Shown here piece by piece: positions 35,650 through 44,631 of a stretch of DNA of 59,437 nt (the stretch's first letter is position 1; the number at the start of each line of letters is the position of its first letter). The stretch is from JBCBSP01 sp964550935 (lineage in GTDB: Bacteria > Pseudomonadota > Alphaproteobacteria > Caulobacterales > Maricaulaceae). The translations under genes and the position numbers were made by a program. The notes beneath the pieces were generated by a model that ran no database searches, was not told the origin of the DNA, and saw only the letters and a program-made list of their open reading frames with translations. Location: the NCBI GenBank assembly GCA_964550935.1, contig CAZKBB010000010.1, forward strand, positions 1 to 59,437. Direction: 5' to 3'.

Positions 35650-38472
35650 CTAGAAGCCGTGGCTCAGGCGCACGGTGACGAAGCGCCCGAGCGCGGAGTG
35701 GTTGATCAGATCCACGTTCGAGCCGGAGCCCAGCACCAGCGGGGGCTCGTCGTCGAACAGGTTGCGGACATTGACCGAGATGAAGCTCTTGTCGGTCAGG
35801 TCGTAGCTCGCGTTGAAATCCCACACGATCCAGTCGTCCACATCCACCTCGGCGTCGGTCGGCAGGCCGACCGCCGCCAGCGTGCGCTGGCTCGGATCGT
35901 CGTCATAGCCGGAGGTGTAGCGCGCCGCGAGCGAGGCCCGCCACGCATCCTTGCTCCAGCGCAGACGCGCATTGGCCAGAAGCTCCGGGTACCGGAAGTC
36001 GCCGGCCAGATCCTCCACCGGAGAATTCTCCGAGGCCTGACGTTCGAACTCCAGAAGATACGTGACGTCGACCAGGACGGTCAGCGCACCCCAGGAGCGC
36101 TCGTCGAAATACTGGGTGTAGTTCACGTCCAGCCCGCTGGTCTCCTGATAGCCCAGATTGTCCAGCTGGAAGTGGGCGTCGGAGACGAAGCCGTTATTGA
36201 TCTCAAGGCCCGGCTCGCCGGTGGGCAGGAGGCCGGGGCCGACGACCGGGAACTCGCCGGCCAGGGCGCGGCGGATGAAGTCGTCCTCGTCGATGCCCAC
36301 CAGGTCTTCGTGGCGGATGGTCCAGTAGTCGAGGTTGAGCTCGATATTGTCGTTCGGGCGGAACAGCACCCCGCCGCCCCAGGTCTCCGCGTTCTCCGGC
36401 TCCAGGTTCACGTTGCCCACGTCCTCGCTGAGGAGCGAGGCGCCGTCCTCGGTCGGATCGCCGTCGCACGCGCCCGGCGTCTCCTCGCAGTCCACGCGAT
36501 AGCTCGACAGGAGCGTGCCCGCGCCGGACTGGGCCAGCGAAGGCGCGCGGAAGGAGGTCGACCAGTTCGCCCTGAAGATCAGCGCATCGCTCGCCGCCCA
36601 GCGCAGGGCGATCTTGGGATTAAAATCCCCGCCGAAATCGTCGTACTCGTCGTAGCGCCCGGCCAGCTGCACGTCGAGGGTGTCCGCAAGCGGAATATAA
36701 AACTCGCCGTACACGGAGTACTGGTCCCGCTCGGCCTGAGCGCTGGTCGAGGAGAAGCCCAGGATCGGCTCTGGATTGTCCACGGTGGCCACCGCGACGC
36801 CCGACGGGGTGTCGTCCAGCTCCTCGCGGCGGAACTCGGCCCCGAAGGCGGCCTTCACCGTGCGGCCGTTGAACTGGAACAGATCGCCGGACGCGTTGGC
36901 GTCGATCGCGTACATGCGCGACTCGCCATTGCGCTCGGCCTCGGTCTCCAGAAGCTCGCGCAGGCCGTCGGGCTGGTTCGCCTGGCGCTCGAACGGATTG
37001 TACCAGAGCGTGGTCTTGCCGGCCGCCTCGCAGGTGTCGCCGAAGAAGGACGCGCCCGGGCGCTCCAGATCGACGTCCCAGCGCCGCACTGTCGAGCCGT
37101 CCGTGCACAGATTGCCAAGATTGGCGTTGTAGAACGCCTCAGACGTGACCAGCCCGGAGAGCCCGCGCTGGGTGCGGTCGTTGCCGCCGTACAAAAGCCC
37201 GGTCTCCAGCGTCCAGGAGTTCTCGAAGTCGTAGCGGAAGCCGGTGGTGAAGCGAAAGCTTTCCGATTCCACCTCGACCGCGCGCGGATCGAGCAGCTTG
37301 CCCCACGCGAAGATCGGGAAGCCGTAGAAGTCGGAGAAGTCGCCGAGCCCGCCCTCTATGACCATGTCTTCTTGAAGCGCGGCCGGCCAGTTCGGGTTCT
37401 CAGGATCGACCGGGGCGCGCGAGAAGTTCGCCGGCGAGCCCGTGCCCTGGCTGTCGGAGGATTGATAGAGCAGCTCGTTGAAGATCGTCAGACGGTCGTT
37501 GACCCGCCAGTTATGGCTGACCAGCCCGCCCACGCTCTCCAGCTCGTCGGAGATCGACACGAAGTCGTTCACGTCGACCTCGCAGAACTCGCCGAACGGG
37601 CCGAAGCCGAACTGGTCGGCCGGGCAGCCGCCGTCCTGAGGCTCTTCGGTCTGGTCGAAGACCATGAAGAACAGGTCGTTGAAGCTGGGATAGAAGCCTT
37701 GCTGGCTCGGGCGCACGGAGTCTTCGGTGAAGTCCCGGTCGCGCTCGTAGAAGGCGTTGCGCTTGAAATAGTCCACCACCGCGGTGACGTGGTGATCGCC
37801 GAAGGACCGGCCCGCCACGGCGTTGATGTTGACCTTGCCCTCGTCCGTCTCGCGCGTGGAGTTGCCGTAGGAGAGGTTCAGCTCCGCGCCCTCATAGTCG
37901 TCGCGCAGCACGTAGTTGATCACGCCCGCGACCGCGTCCGCGCCGTAGAGCGCCGAGGCGCCGTTGGGCAGAACCTCGACGCGCTCGATCGCGGCGAGCG
38001 GGATCGCGTTCACGTCGATGAAGCTTTCCTGGCCGTTCGCGAACGCGCTGACCGAGGCGCGCCGCCCGTTGATCAGAGTCAGCGTGGCGCTGGTGCCGAG
38101 CCCGCGCAGCGAGACCCCCGCCGCGCCGACCGGCGTGTCGCCGGAGAGCGGCCCGGCGGTGCTGGTGGAGAAGGTGCCCCCGCCGCCGGCGGTGATGGTG
38201 AGATCCTGAAGCAGCTCGATCACCGAGGTCGCGCCGGACTCAAGGATGTCCTCCCGGTCGAGCTCATAGGCCTGGACCGCGCCCTCAAGGTCGAGGCCGC
38301 GGATACGCGTGCCGGTGACCGTGATCGTCTCGGCCTCGGCGACGCCTTCGCCCTGAGAGGCGGGCGTTTGGGTGGTCGGCTGGGGCGCCTGGGCCAGGCC
38401 CGGCGCGGCCAGCGCGCCGGCGGCGAACACCGCGGCCAGCACGCGCGTGAGATTGTCTGCGTTGCGTTTCAT
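35650..38472 (-). CDS. TonB-dependent receptor, large Oar/peptide-type
   Basis: 940 residues from the ATG at 38472 (Shine-Dalgarno GGAGAC); the open frame continues upstream without support. Signal peptide RVLAAVFAAGALAAPGLAQA, then AETITVTGTRIRGLDLEG (TonB-box region), a plug with RGLGTSATLTLINGRRAS and PNGASALYGADAVAGVINYV, and a barrel ending TVRLSHGF. This subtype, with VIELLQDL and the LYGADAVAGVIN motif, is common in marine Alpha- and Gammaproteobacteria for oligosaccharides and peptides. It is upstream of the transporter-cyanophycinase-isoaspartyl peptidase operon on the same strand (101-bp gap), which makes a large isopeptide or its fragments a reasonable ligand. That link is inference. 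Confidence 0.93.
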   Translation of the reverse strand: MKRNADNLTRVLAAVFAAGALAAPGLAQAPQPTTQTPASQGEGVAEAETITVTGTRIRGLDLEGAVQAYELDREDILESGATSVIELLQDLTITAGGGGTFSTSTAGPLSGDTPVGAAGVSLRGLGTSATLTLINGRRASVSAFANGQESFIDVNAIPLAAIERVEVLPNGASALYGADAVAGVINYVLRDDYEGAELNLSYGNSTRETDEGKVNINAVAGRSFGDHHVTAVVDYFKRNAFYERDRDFTEDSVRPSQQGFYPSFNDLFFMVFDQTEEPQDGGCPADQFGFGPFGEFCEVDVNDFVSISDELESVGGLVSHNWRVNDRLTIFNELLYQSSDSQGTGSPANFSRAPVDPENPNWPAALQEDMVIEGGLGDFSDFYGFPIFAWGKLLDPRAVEVESESFRFTTGFRYDFENSWTLETGLLYGGNDRTQRGLSGLVTSEAFYNANLGNLCTDGSTVRRWDVDLERPGASFFGDTCEAAGKTTLWYNPFERQANQPDGLRELLETEAERNGESRMYAIDANASGDLFQFNGRTVKAAFGAEFRREELDDTPSGVAVATVDNPEPILGFSSTSAQAERDQYSVYGEFYIPLADTLDVQLAGRYDEYDDFGGDFNPKIALRWAASDALIFRANWSTSFRAPSLAQSGAGTLLSSYRVDCEETPGACDGDPTEDGASLLSEDVGNVNLEPENAETWGGGVLFRPNDNIELNLDYWTIRHEDLVGIDEDDFIRRALAGEFPVVGPGLLPTGEPGLEINNGFVSDAHFQLDNLGYQETSGLDVNYTQYFDERSWGALTVLVDVTYLLEFERQASENSPVEDLAGDFRYPELLANARLRWSKDAWRASLAARYTSGYDDDPSQRTLAAVGLPTDAEVDVDDWIVWDFNASYDLTDKSFISVNVRNLFDDEPPLVLGSGSNVDLINHSALGRFVTVRLSHGF

Positions 38473-39115
38473 CGTCCGTCTCCTGCGCCGCCGGGCGCGT
38501 CCTGGCGTCCTTCGGCGGCTCCCCGTGTTTTTATCGGCGGCGCCCGCGAGCGCACGCCTTTGGCGGATTTGTCGGGAAAGCGGGTCGCGCCGGCCCGCAA
38601 TGAAGCGGGCGCGAGGCGGCGTTCGGCCGAGTGGCTGATCCAGCTCCGGTCCCGCGCGCACGGCCGCTCACGGCCGCCGACTTCAAAGCCGGTCGCGCGC
38701 ATCCCCGCTGAGGAGACGGCTTATTCGTTGAACCAGTCGGTCAGATGGAACTGGACCGAACGGCGCACGAGGACTTGGTGCAGTTCGCTCATGGCGACCT
38801 CTAGCCGTAACGACGAGACGCTAGGCCGGGACAAGGCGCGATGACAAGAGCGTGACGGCGAGGCGCGCGTGCAGCCGGCTCGGCCTGTGGGTGCGCTGCA
38901 ACACGGCCGCGCCCGCCGCGCGGCCATAATCGCGGCCCCGCTTCCGCCTTAATCGCTGTCCGGCGCCAGTCGCTAGCGGCACAATCAGTCCTGTTTTCAA
39001 TGCCCTGATCGATAAACCATCTCGCCAGCGCAATCTTCACGGAGCCGACCCATTACCGACGCATTACCCGGCCACTAGTCATCCCTGCAAGGGACGAAGG
39101 TTAGGGGCTGATGCT
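38473..39115. other. 643-bp intergenic region between divergent TonB receptor and wecB-like genes
   Basis: It holds promoters for both directions. Apart from the small reading frame at 38721-38792 I see no gene. The AT-richer stretch 38990-39060 (CAGTCCTGTTTTCAATGCCC) is the likely promoter side of the glycan genes. No repeat or known riboswitch is apparent. Confidence 0.4.
38721..38792 (-). CDS. Possible 23-residue peptide upstream of TonB receptor
   Basis: MSELHQVLVRRSVQFHLTDW followed by FNE and TAA. The ATG at 38792 has GAGGT five bases upstream, and the frame lies in the receptor's 5' region. It could be a leader peptide or chance; I know no homologue. Confidence 0.25.
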   Translation of the reverse strand: MSELHQVLVRRSVQFHLTDWFNE

Positions 39116-40216
39116 GTGGACCTTCTCATATTCGCGGGCACTCGCCCGGAGATCATCAAGCTGGCGCCGATTTGGACGGCGGCGCGGCGCGCAGGCCTGA
39201 CGGCGACATGGGTCGCGACCGGACAACACGCTTCACTCGCCGAGAGCGCCTACGAGGCGTTCGGCGTGGAGCCGTGCCGCCGCCTGGAGCTCGATTGGGA
39301 CCGCGCGTCCCTGCCGAGCCTGACAAGCGCGCTGCAATGCGCCGCATCGAAGCTCGTTAACGAGCTTAGGCCGCGCTTCGTGCTGGTTCAAGGCGACACC
39401 GCGACGGCCTACGCCGGCGCCTTCGCCGGCTTCGTAAGTCAGGTCTCGGTCGGCCATGTCGAGGCGGGGCTGCGCACCGACACGATCGCCAGCCCCTTCC
39501 CTGAAGAGGGCTTCAGGCGCCTGATCGCGCGCATTGCGGACCTGCACTTCACTCCGACGCGGCTCGCCACGGCCAATTTGCGCCGCGAGGGCGTGGACCG
39601 GTCCGCGATCCTGCAGACCGGCAATACAGTGATCGACGCGGTGCTCGACGCCGCGCCGCGCGCGCGCCGCCCGGAGGCGCTGCCCGATCTGCCCAAGAAC
39701 GCCAAGCTTGTCCTCGTCACCGCCCATCGCCGGGAGAACTGGGACGGCAAGATGGACGGCATCTGCGAAGCGATTCGCCGGCTGCGCGACCGGCACCAGC
39801 GCGCGCACTTCGTCCTGCCCGTTCACGCCAATCCGCGCGTCGGGGAGCGGATTCGGGAGATCCTGGGCGGGGAGGAGCGCGTGCACCTGCTTCCGGCCCT
39901 TCCTTATCTGGAGTTCGTCTGGCTGATGAAGCACGCCTGCGTGATCTTGTCGGACTCCGGCGGGGTCCAGGAGGAGGCGGTCTCGCTCGGCGCGCCGGTT
40001 CTGGTCATGCGCGACAGCACCGAGCGTATGGAGGCGGTCAAAGCCGGCGCGGCGAAACTCGTCGGCGGCGACCCGGAGCGAATCTTCCGCGCCGCGAGCC
40101 CGATTCTTGCAAACCCGCTGCGTCGGCGGATGATGTCGGGTAAGAAGAACCCGTTCGGGGACGGGCGCGCCAGCGAACGCGTGGTTGCGGCGCTGACCAA
40201 GGCGCTGGCGGATTGA
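39116..40216 (+). CDS. wecB: UDP-N-acetylglucosamine 2-epimerase
   Basis: 366 residues, a GTG start at 39116 giving MDLLIFAGTRPEIIKLAPIW. The GT-B-like epimerase fold is clear from the N-terminal GTRPE(I/V)IK, VQGDTATAYAGAFAG, HVEAGLRTDTIASPFPEEGF and the C-terminal SDSGGVQEEAVSLGAPVLVM. The usual NR dipeptide of FPEEFNR is FR here. It converts UDP-GlcNAc to UDP-ManNAc in the cytosol. It is 16 bp before the NfrB-like glycosyltransferase gene. In E. coli WecB is needed for the NfrAB-secreted N4 receptor glycan, so it most likely provides the sugar donor for that transferase. Confidence 0.92.
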   Translation: MDLLIFAGTRPEIIKLAPIWTAARRAGLTATWVATGQHASLAESAYEAFGVEPCRRLELDWDRASLPSLTSALQCAASKLVNELRPRFVLVQGDTATAYAGAFAGFVSQVSVGHVEAGLRTDTIASPFPEEGFRRLIARIADLHFTPTRLATANLRREGVDRSAILQTGNTVIDAVLDAAPRARRPEALPDLPKNAKLVLVTAHRRENWDGKMDGICEAIRRLRDRHQRAHFVLPVHANPRVGERIREILGGEERVHLLPALPYLEFVWLMKHACVILSDSGGVQEEAVSLGAPVLVMRDSTERMEAVKAGAAKLVGGDPERIFRAASPILANPLRRRMMSGKKNPFGDGRASERVVAALTKALAD

Positions 40217-40232
40217 GGGGTTCAAGGCGGGG

Positions 40233-42149
40233 ATGGCGGATCTTCTGATCCATATCGCGAGCGCGACGCAGGCCGCCGGCCACCTGGCCGCGACCAGCCC
40301 GTGGCTCGACGCGGTCGCGCTCGGCGACATCGCGGAGGCCTGGTGGATCGCGCTGCGCTGGGCGACGATCTACGCCGCGATCGCGATCTTCATCTCCTCC
40401 TCGGACGATCTGCTGCTCGACCTTTATTTCTGGGTCTCGAGCGCGCAGGCCGCGCTGCTCGGCCTGTTCCGGCGCCGCGTCACCACCGAGGACCTCTACG
40501 CCAAGCCGCAAAAGCGCATCGCCGTGATCGTACCCGCCTGGGACGAGTCCAGCGTCATCGCCACCATGCTCCGCAACAATCTCGAGCGCATCGACTATGA
40601 CGCCTACGACATCTTCGTCGGCGTCTATCAGAACGATCCCGCCACGCGCGCGGAGGTGGACAAGGTCGCCGAGACCGACCCGCGCGTGTTCCGCGCGGAC
40701 GTGCGCTCGGACGGGCCGAGCTCGAAGGCGGACGCGCTGAACTGGCTGGTGCTCGCGGTCATGGCGCACGAGCGCGAGACCGGAGAGACCTATGATCTGG
40801 TGGTGATGCAGGACGCCGAGGACGTGGTCCATCCCGCCTCGCTGCGCGTCTACAACTGGCATTGCGACCACGCCGACATGATCCAGCTGCCGGTCCTGTC
40901 CATGCCGCGCGCCTGGGGCGCGCTGCTGGCCGGCCACTACATGGACGAGTTCGCCGAGTGGCACACCAAGGACCTGGTCGCGCGCGCGCGCCTGTCCGGC
41001 ATCGTGCCCTCGGCCGGCGTGGCGACCGGCTTCACCCGGCGCGCCATCCAGGTGCTCCACGACGAAAACGACGGCGGCGTGTTCAACACCGACAGCCTGA
41101 CCGAGGACTACGATATCGGTCAGCGCCTGAAGCTTTACGGCATGAACGGCGCCTTCGTGCGCCAGTATGTCCGCCCGGTCGGCCCCGACGGCAAGCCCGG
41201 CCCGCGCGAGCTTGTCGTCACGCGCGAGTTCTTCCCAGACACCGTGCGGCGCTCGGCGCGCCAGAAGGCGCGCTGGGTTCTGGGCATCTCGATCCTGGGC
41301 TGGCGCGATCTCGGCTGGTTCGGCAGCGCGGCGAACCGCTACTTCCTCTACCGCGACCGCAAGACCCTGTGGACCGCGCCCACCGGCATGCTCGCCTACG
41401 CGATCATCGTTCAGGTGCTGCTCTACGAGCTGGTGGTGCTGATTGCGCCGCAGGCCGACGTTCTGCCCTCGCTGATCGACGACGACAGCTGGGTCTGGGC
41501 GATCATCCTGGTGAACTTCTGGTTCCTTCTGAACCGGGTGATCCACCGCTTCGGCTTCACGCTCTACGTCCACGGCCTGCGCGCGGCGCTGTTCTCGCCG
41601 GGTCGCCTGGTGGTGGCCAACTATATCGGCTTCCTCGCGGTGTGGCGGGCGGTGCGCCTTTATCTCGTCCACCGCATCACCGGCAAGGCGCTGACCTGGG
41701 ACAAGACCGATCACGCCTATCCAAGCCCCGATCAGATCGACGCCGTGATCGGCAAGCGCTACGCCCCGGCCGGGACCCGCTCCGGCGCGGCGAGCCCGAT
41801 ACGCTTCGACGCCACCCGGCTGGATCCCGCGCTTCTGGCGTTCGCATCGAACCCGCGCGCCGCGCCCATCGGGCGGGTCGGCGGGGGAGACGTGCTCTAC
41901 GCCGGCGAGGCCGACGGGCCGGGACAGGCCGCCCGTCTGGCGCCGGCCGATCCGGACGACCTCGCCGTCGCGCTCGCCCTCATCGAGAACCCGAAGGCCC
42001 TGGCCGAGGCGCGCCAGGCGCTGTCAGGGCTCGGATACACAGAACGATATGCGCGGCTCAGGAAGGCCGCGCGGGATCAGACCGGCGACGCGATCGACGC
42101 CGCCGCGCTCGCCAGGGCGCTTCGCGCGCCTGCGCCTGCAGGAGGATGA
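40233..42149 (+). CDS. nfrB: NfrB-like inner-membrane glycosyltransferase (phage N4 adsorption protein B family)
   Basis: 638 residues. N-terminal helices (about 40-80) are followed by a GT2 domain (about 95-330) with IAVIVPAWDESSVIATMLRN, YDIFVGVYQNDPATRAEVDK, DGPSSKADALNWLV, a D-x-D-like QDAEDVVHP and a Q-x-x-R-W motif (ARQKARWVLG). Further helices lie at about 375-470. Such processive GT2 enzymes make and export a polysaccharide across the inner membrane. The C-terminal 110 residues correspond in place to the c-di-GMP-binding MshEN-type domain reported for E. coli NfrB, but I cannot see its motif, so control may differ. It is flanked by wecB (16 bp) and an NfrA-like gene (overlapping at an ATGA), so the three form an operon. 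Confidence 0.9.
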   Translation: MADLLIHIASATQAAGHLAATSPWLDAVALGDIAEAWWIALRWATIYAAIAIFISSSDDLLLDLYFWVSSAQAALLGLFRRRVTTEDLYAKPQKRIAVIVPAWDESSVIATMLRNNLERIDYDAYDIFVGVYQNDPATRAEVDKVAETDPRVFRADVRSDGPSSKADALNWLVLAVMAHERETGETYDLVVMQDAEDVVHPASLRVYNWHCDHADMIQLPVLSMPRAWGALLAGHYMDEFAEWHTKDLVARARLSGIVPSAGVATGFTRRAIQVLHDENDGGVFNTDSLTEDYDIGQRLKLYGMNGAFVRQYVRPVGPDGKPGPRELVVTREFFPDTVRRSARQKARWVLGISILGWRDLGWFGSAANRYFLYRDRKTLWTAPTGMLAYAIIVQVLLYELVVLIAPQADVLPSLIDDDSWVWAIILVNFWFLLNRVIHRFGFTLYVHGLRAALFSPGRLVVANYIGFLAVWRAVRLYLVHRITGKALTWDKTDHAYPSPDQIDAVIGKRYAPAGTRSGAASPIRFDATRLDPALLAFASNPRAAPIGRVGGGDVLYAGEADGPGQAARLAPADPDDLAVALALIENPKALAEARQALSGLGYTERYARLRKAARDQTGDAIDAAALARALRAPAPAGG

Positions 42150-42154
42150 CACAG

Positions 42155-43516
42155 ATGACCCGCACCTACCGCCGCATTGCAGGCCTCGCCGCCGGCGCAG
42201 CGCTGTCAGGGCTCGCGGCCGGCGCCGCTCAGGCCCAGAGCAATCCGCTGAACCAGGCCGCCGCCGCGATCGAGGACGAGCGCACGGGCGAGGCCCGCTC
42301 CATCCTCTCCGCCGTCGACCCGTCCAGCCTGAGCCCGGCCGCGCAGGCGCGCTATTTCGAGCTGCGCGGGCGTCTGGACCGGTTCGACAACCCGTCCCGC
42401 GCGGCGCAATTTTACGCCCGCGCCAACGCCATCGAAGAGCGCGCCTTTCGCCGCTATGAAGAGGCGCTCGCCCATGATCGCGCCGGCGCGCTCGACGCGG
42501 CCATCGCCGCATTTGAGCGGGCGCGCGCGCTGGACCCGGGCAATGTGAACATCCTGCTTTCCGAAGCCTACGCGCTGCGCCGGGCCGGCCGCGACGCACA
42601 GGCCGCAGAGCGCTTCCGCCAGGCCCGCGCGGCCGGGGCGGGCGATGTGAACGTCGTGCTGGACCAGGGCTATGCCGAGCTCGCGGCCGGAGACGGCGAG
42701 GCGGCGGCTTCGAGCTTCCGCGAGGGCGTCGATCTGATGAACGCCGATCCCGCGACTGACCCGACCCGGCTCTACGGCGTGCGCCGCGAGATCCAGCAGA
42801 TCGAGGATCGCTTCGGCGGCTTCGCCTTCGTGAGCTATCGCGAGGAGAGCTTCGATCCCGGCCTCGCCCTGCCCGAGCAAGGCGTGAGCTTCGGTCAGGT
42901 CGGCGCGGAGGCGGAGTATCGCCCCGAAGGCCTGTTCGAGGCGGGCAAGGGCGTGTCGGTCTTCGCGCGCGGCTTCGCCACCTTCGAGGACGGCTCGCTC
43001 GAGGTGCGCGACGAGACGCTTCAGCTCGGCGCCGGGGTGCGCTGGAAGCCCTTCGCCGCGCAGAACTTCAACCTCACCGGCGAGCGGCTGATCGCGGCCG
43101 GAGACCTGGCGCGCGACGCCTGGCTGGCGCGCATCAGCTACGGTTGGAGCGACGGCATCGACTGGCGCGCTGGTGAGACGGACTGGAATTACACCGTCGC
43201 CTACGCCGACGCCGCGCACATCTTCGACGATCCCGAGTTCACCTCGCTCTACGGCAGTTTCCGCCAGGGCCGCCGCTTCGCGGTCGGCGAGAAGACCGCC
43301 GTGACGCCCTACGTGGTCGCGGTGGCGCAGTGGTCGGACGACGACTTTGCTGAGCGCGAGCGCTTCGAGGCGGGCGTGGGCGTGGCGTTCAGCGTGTGGT
43401 TCGACGAGACCACCTACACCGCCCCGGCCCAGCGCCTCGACTTCGAGGTGGAGTACCGCGCCGCCTCAGGCGACGCCGACGATTCCCTCCTCGCGCGGGT
43501 GCTCTGGAGCTTCTGA
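42155..43516 (+). CDS. nfrA: NfrA-like outer-membrane secretin/adsorption protein with TPR repeats
   Basis: 453 residues from the ATG at 42155; an in-frame ATG at 42146 lies directly on GGAGG and so is less likely. Signal peptide AGLAAGAALSGLAAGAAQAQ; TPR repeats at about 30-200 (YEEALAHDRAGALDAAIAAF, LSEAYALRRAGRDAQAAERF, LDQGYAELAAGDGEAAASSF). The NfrA C-terminal barrel follows to the terminal Phe (LLARVLWSF), with FRQGRRFAVGEKTAVTPYVV. E. coli NfrA is about 990 residues with a longer TPR scaffold; this one is less than half that. It would export the glycan made by NfrB and could serve as a phage receptor. It ends before a duplicated palindromic repeat. Confidence 0.87.
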   Translation: MTRTYRRIAGLAAGAALSGLAAGAAQAQSNPLNQAAAAIEDERTGEARSILSAVDPSSLSPAAQARYFELRGRLDRFDNPSRAAQFYARANAIEERAFRRYEEALAHDRAGALDAAIAAFERARALDPGNVNILLSEAYALRRAGRDAQAAERFRQARAAGAGDVNVVLDQGYAELAAGDGEAAASSFREGVDLMNADPATDPTRLYGVRREIQQIEDRFGGFAFVSYREESFDPGLALPEQGVSFGQVGAEAEYRPEGLFEAGKGVSVFARGFATFEDGSLEVRDETLQLGAGVRWKPFAAQNFNLTGERLIAAGDLARDAWLARISYGWSDGIDWRAGETDWNYTVAYADAAHIFDDPEFTSLYGSFRQGRRFAVGEKTAVTPYVVAVAQWSDDDFAERERFEAGVGVAFSVWFDETTYTAPAQRLDFEVEYRAASGDADDSLLARVLWSF

Positions 43517-43524
43517 AACCGCCG

Positions 43525-43678
43525 CGCAAGCGCGAACGCGCGTTCAGCTCGCGTAAGCCAGGAGCGAAGCCCCGCACGGGGCTGAGCATCGAGAAAACCG
43601 AGCGCGTCAACGCTCGCAAGCGCGAACGCGCGCCCGCGGCGTGAGCGAGGAGCGAAAGCCCGAACGGGCTTGAGCATC
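43525..43678. repeat. Two tandem copies of a palindromic repeat unit
   Basis: CGCAAGCGCGAACGCGCG occurs at 43525-43542 and 43615-43632. After each, GGAGCGAAGCCCCGCACGGG... (43561-43590) and its variant (43649-43678) follow, both ending TGAGCATC. Each copy holds a hairpin, AGCCCC-GCAC-GGGGCT (43568-43583) and AAGCCC-GAAC-GGGCTT (43656-43671). The period is 90 then 88 bp. It lies between the convergent NfrA-like and TPR genes and may act as a two-way terminator. It resembles REP-type dispersed repeats. Confidence 0.75.
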
Positions 43679-43694
43679 ACTATAAAAGACCGCC

Positions 43695-44552
43695 TCAGCG
43701 CACCTCGAAGTCGCGCGCGAAGCGGGCCATGCGCTGGTCCTCGCGCCAGGCCTGTTGGAACAGGGACGAGGCGCGCGCGCTCTGGCCGGTGTTGCGGTAG
43801 GCGTAGGCCAGAGGCAGGAGCAGGTCGGGATCGTCGCCGATATCACGGCGCGCACGCTCCAGAGAATGGATCGCAGAGCGCGCCATGCCGGCTTCGGCGA
43901 GCGCCAGCCCGTGACGGAAGCGCAGCTCGGGCGTTTCGCGCAGCGTAAGCGCGGCGGCGAGATCGTCGACCGCGTCGACATGACGGCCCTGAGCGGCATG
44001 CACATAGGCGCGCTCGGCCAGGAAGGCCGCCCGCGTTTCGCCCTCAAGGCGGCGCGCGTTCACCTGGGCGAGCACGCGCGCGGCGCCGGCGCGATCGCCT
44101 GAGACCCGCGCCGTGCGCGCGGCCTGAACCGCGTCAGCCGGGTCGTTGGAGACCTCGAACGCGTCCGCCCAAGCGGACGCCGCGCCGGCGCGATCGCCGA
44201 CCGCCTCGGCCTGGTAGGCGTAAGTGCGCAGCGCGTAGACCTGATCGGCGAGATCAAGCTCCGACCGGTGTGCGAGCACGACCTGAAGCGCGCCGATGGC
44301 GCGTTCGCGTTCGCCGAGCTCGAGCGCACAATTCGCAGCGGCCAGGTGATCTGCGGCCCGCCCGGTGCGTCCAGCGAGGCGTTCGAAGGCCGGCAGCGCC
44401 GCCGCGCATCCGGCCCCGGCCGCGGCCTCATAGGCTGCGGCGCGCTCGCGCGAGTGGTCGGCCACCTCCGAACTCACCGTCACGCCGAGCGCAACGCCGA
44501 TGGAGCTGACGACGGGAACCGCATAGGTCGATATCTGGGTGAGCTGGAACAT
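43695..44552 (-). CDS. TPR-repeat protein, convergent with nfrA
   Basis: 285 residues. A hydrophobic N-terminus (YAVPVVSSIGVALGVTVSSE) is followed by about six TPR-like helix pairs, for example AADHLAAANCALELGERERA, LAERAYVHAAQGRHVDAVDD and LLPLAYAYRNTGQSARASSL. The last segment (IHSLERARRDIGDDPDLLLP) resembles the TPR part of large NfrA proteins. I infer that it may provide the scaffold missing from the short NfrA, but the opposite strand and separate promoter leave this open. It could equally be an unrelated envelope TPR protein. The start ATG at 44552 has no near competing start. Confidence 0.65.
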   Translation of the reverse strand: MFQLTQISTYAVPVVSSIGVALGVTVSSEVADHSRERAAAYEAAAGAGCAAALPAFERLAGRTGRAADHLAAANCALELGERERAIGALQVVLAHRSELDLADQVYALRTYAYQAEAVGDRAGAASAWADAFEVSNDPADAVQAARTARVSGDRAGAARVLAQVNARRLEGETRAAFLAERAYVHAAQGRHVDAVDDLAAALTLRETPELRFRHGLALAEAGMARSAIHSLERARRDIGDDPDLLLPLAYAYRNTGQSARASSLFQQAWREDQRMARFARDFEVR

Positions 44553-44631
44553 GGCGCTATCCGCGCAATCTGATACCAGACCCGCCGCCTTTCCGCCACA
44601 AAATTAACGCTCGCGCCCGACGGCGCGCGCC

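Noticed and set aside
35641..38844. Open frame of 1067 codons on the plus strand opposite the TonB receptor
   Set aside because: It is the exact mirror of a well-supported receptor gene and has no ribosome-binding site or recognisable domain; long antisense frames are expected at this GC content.
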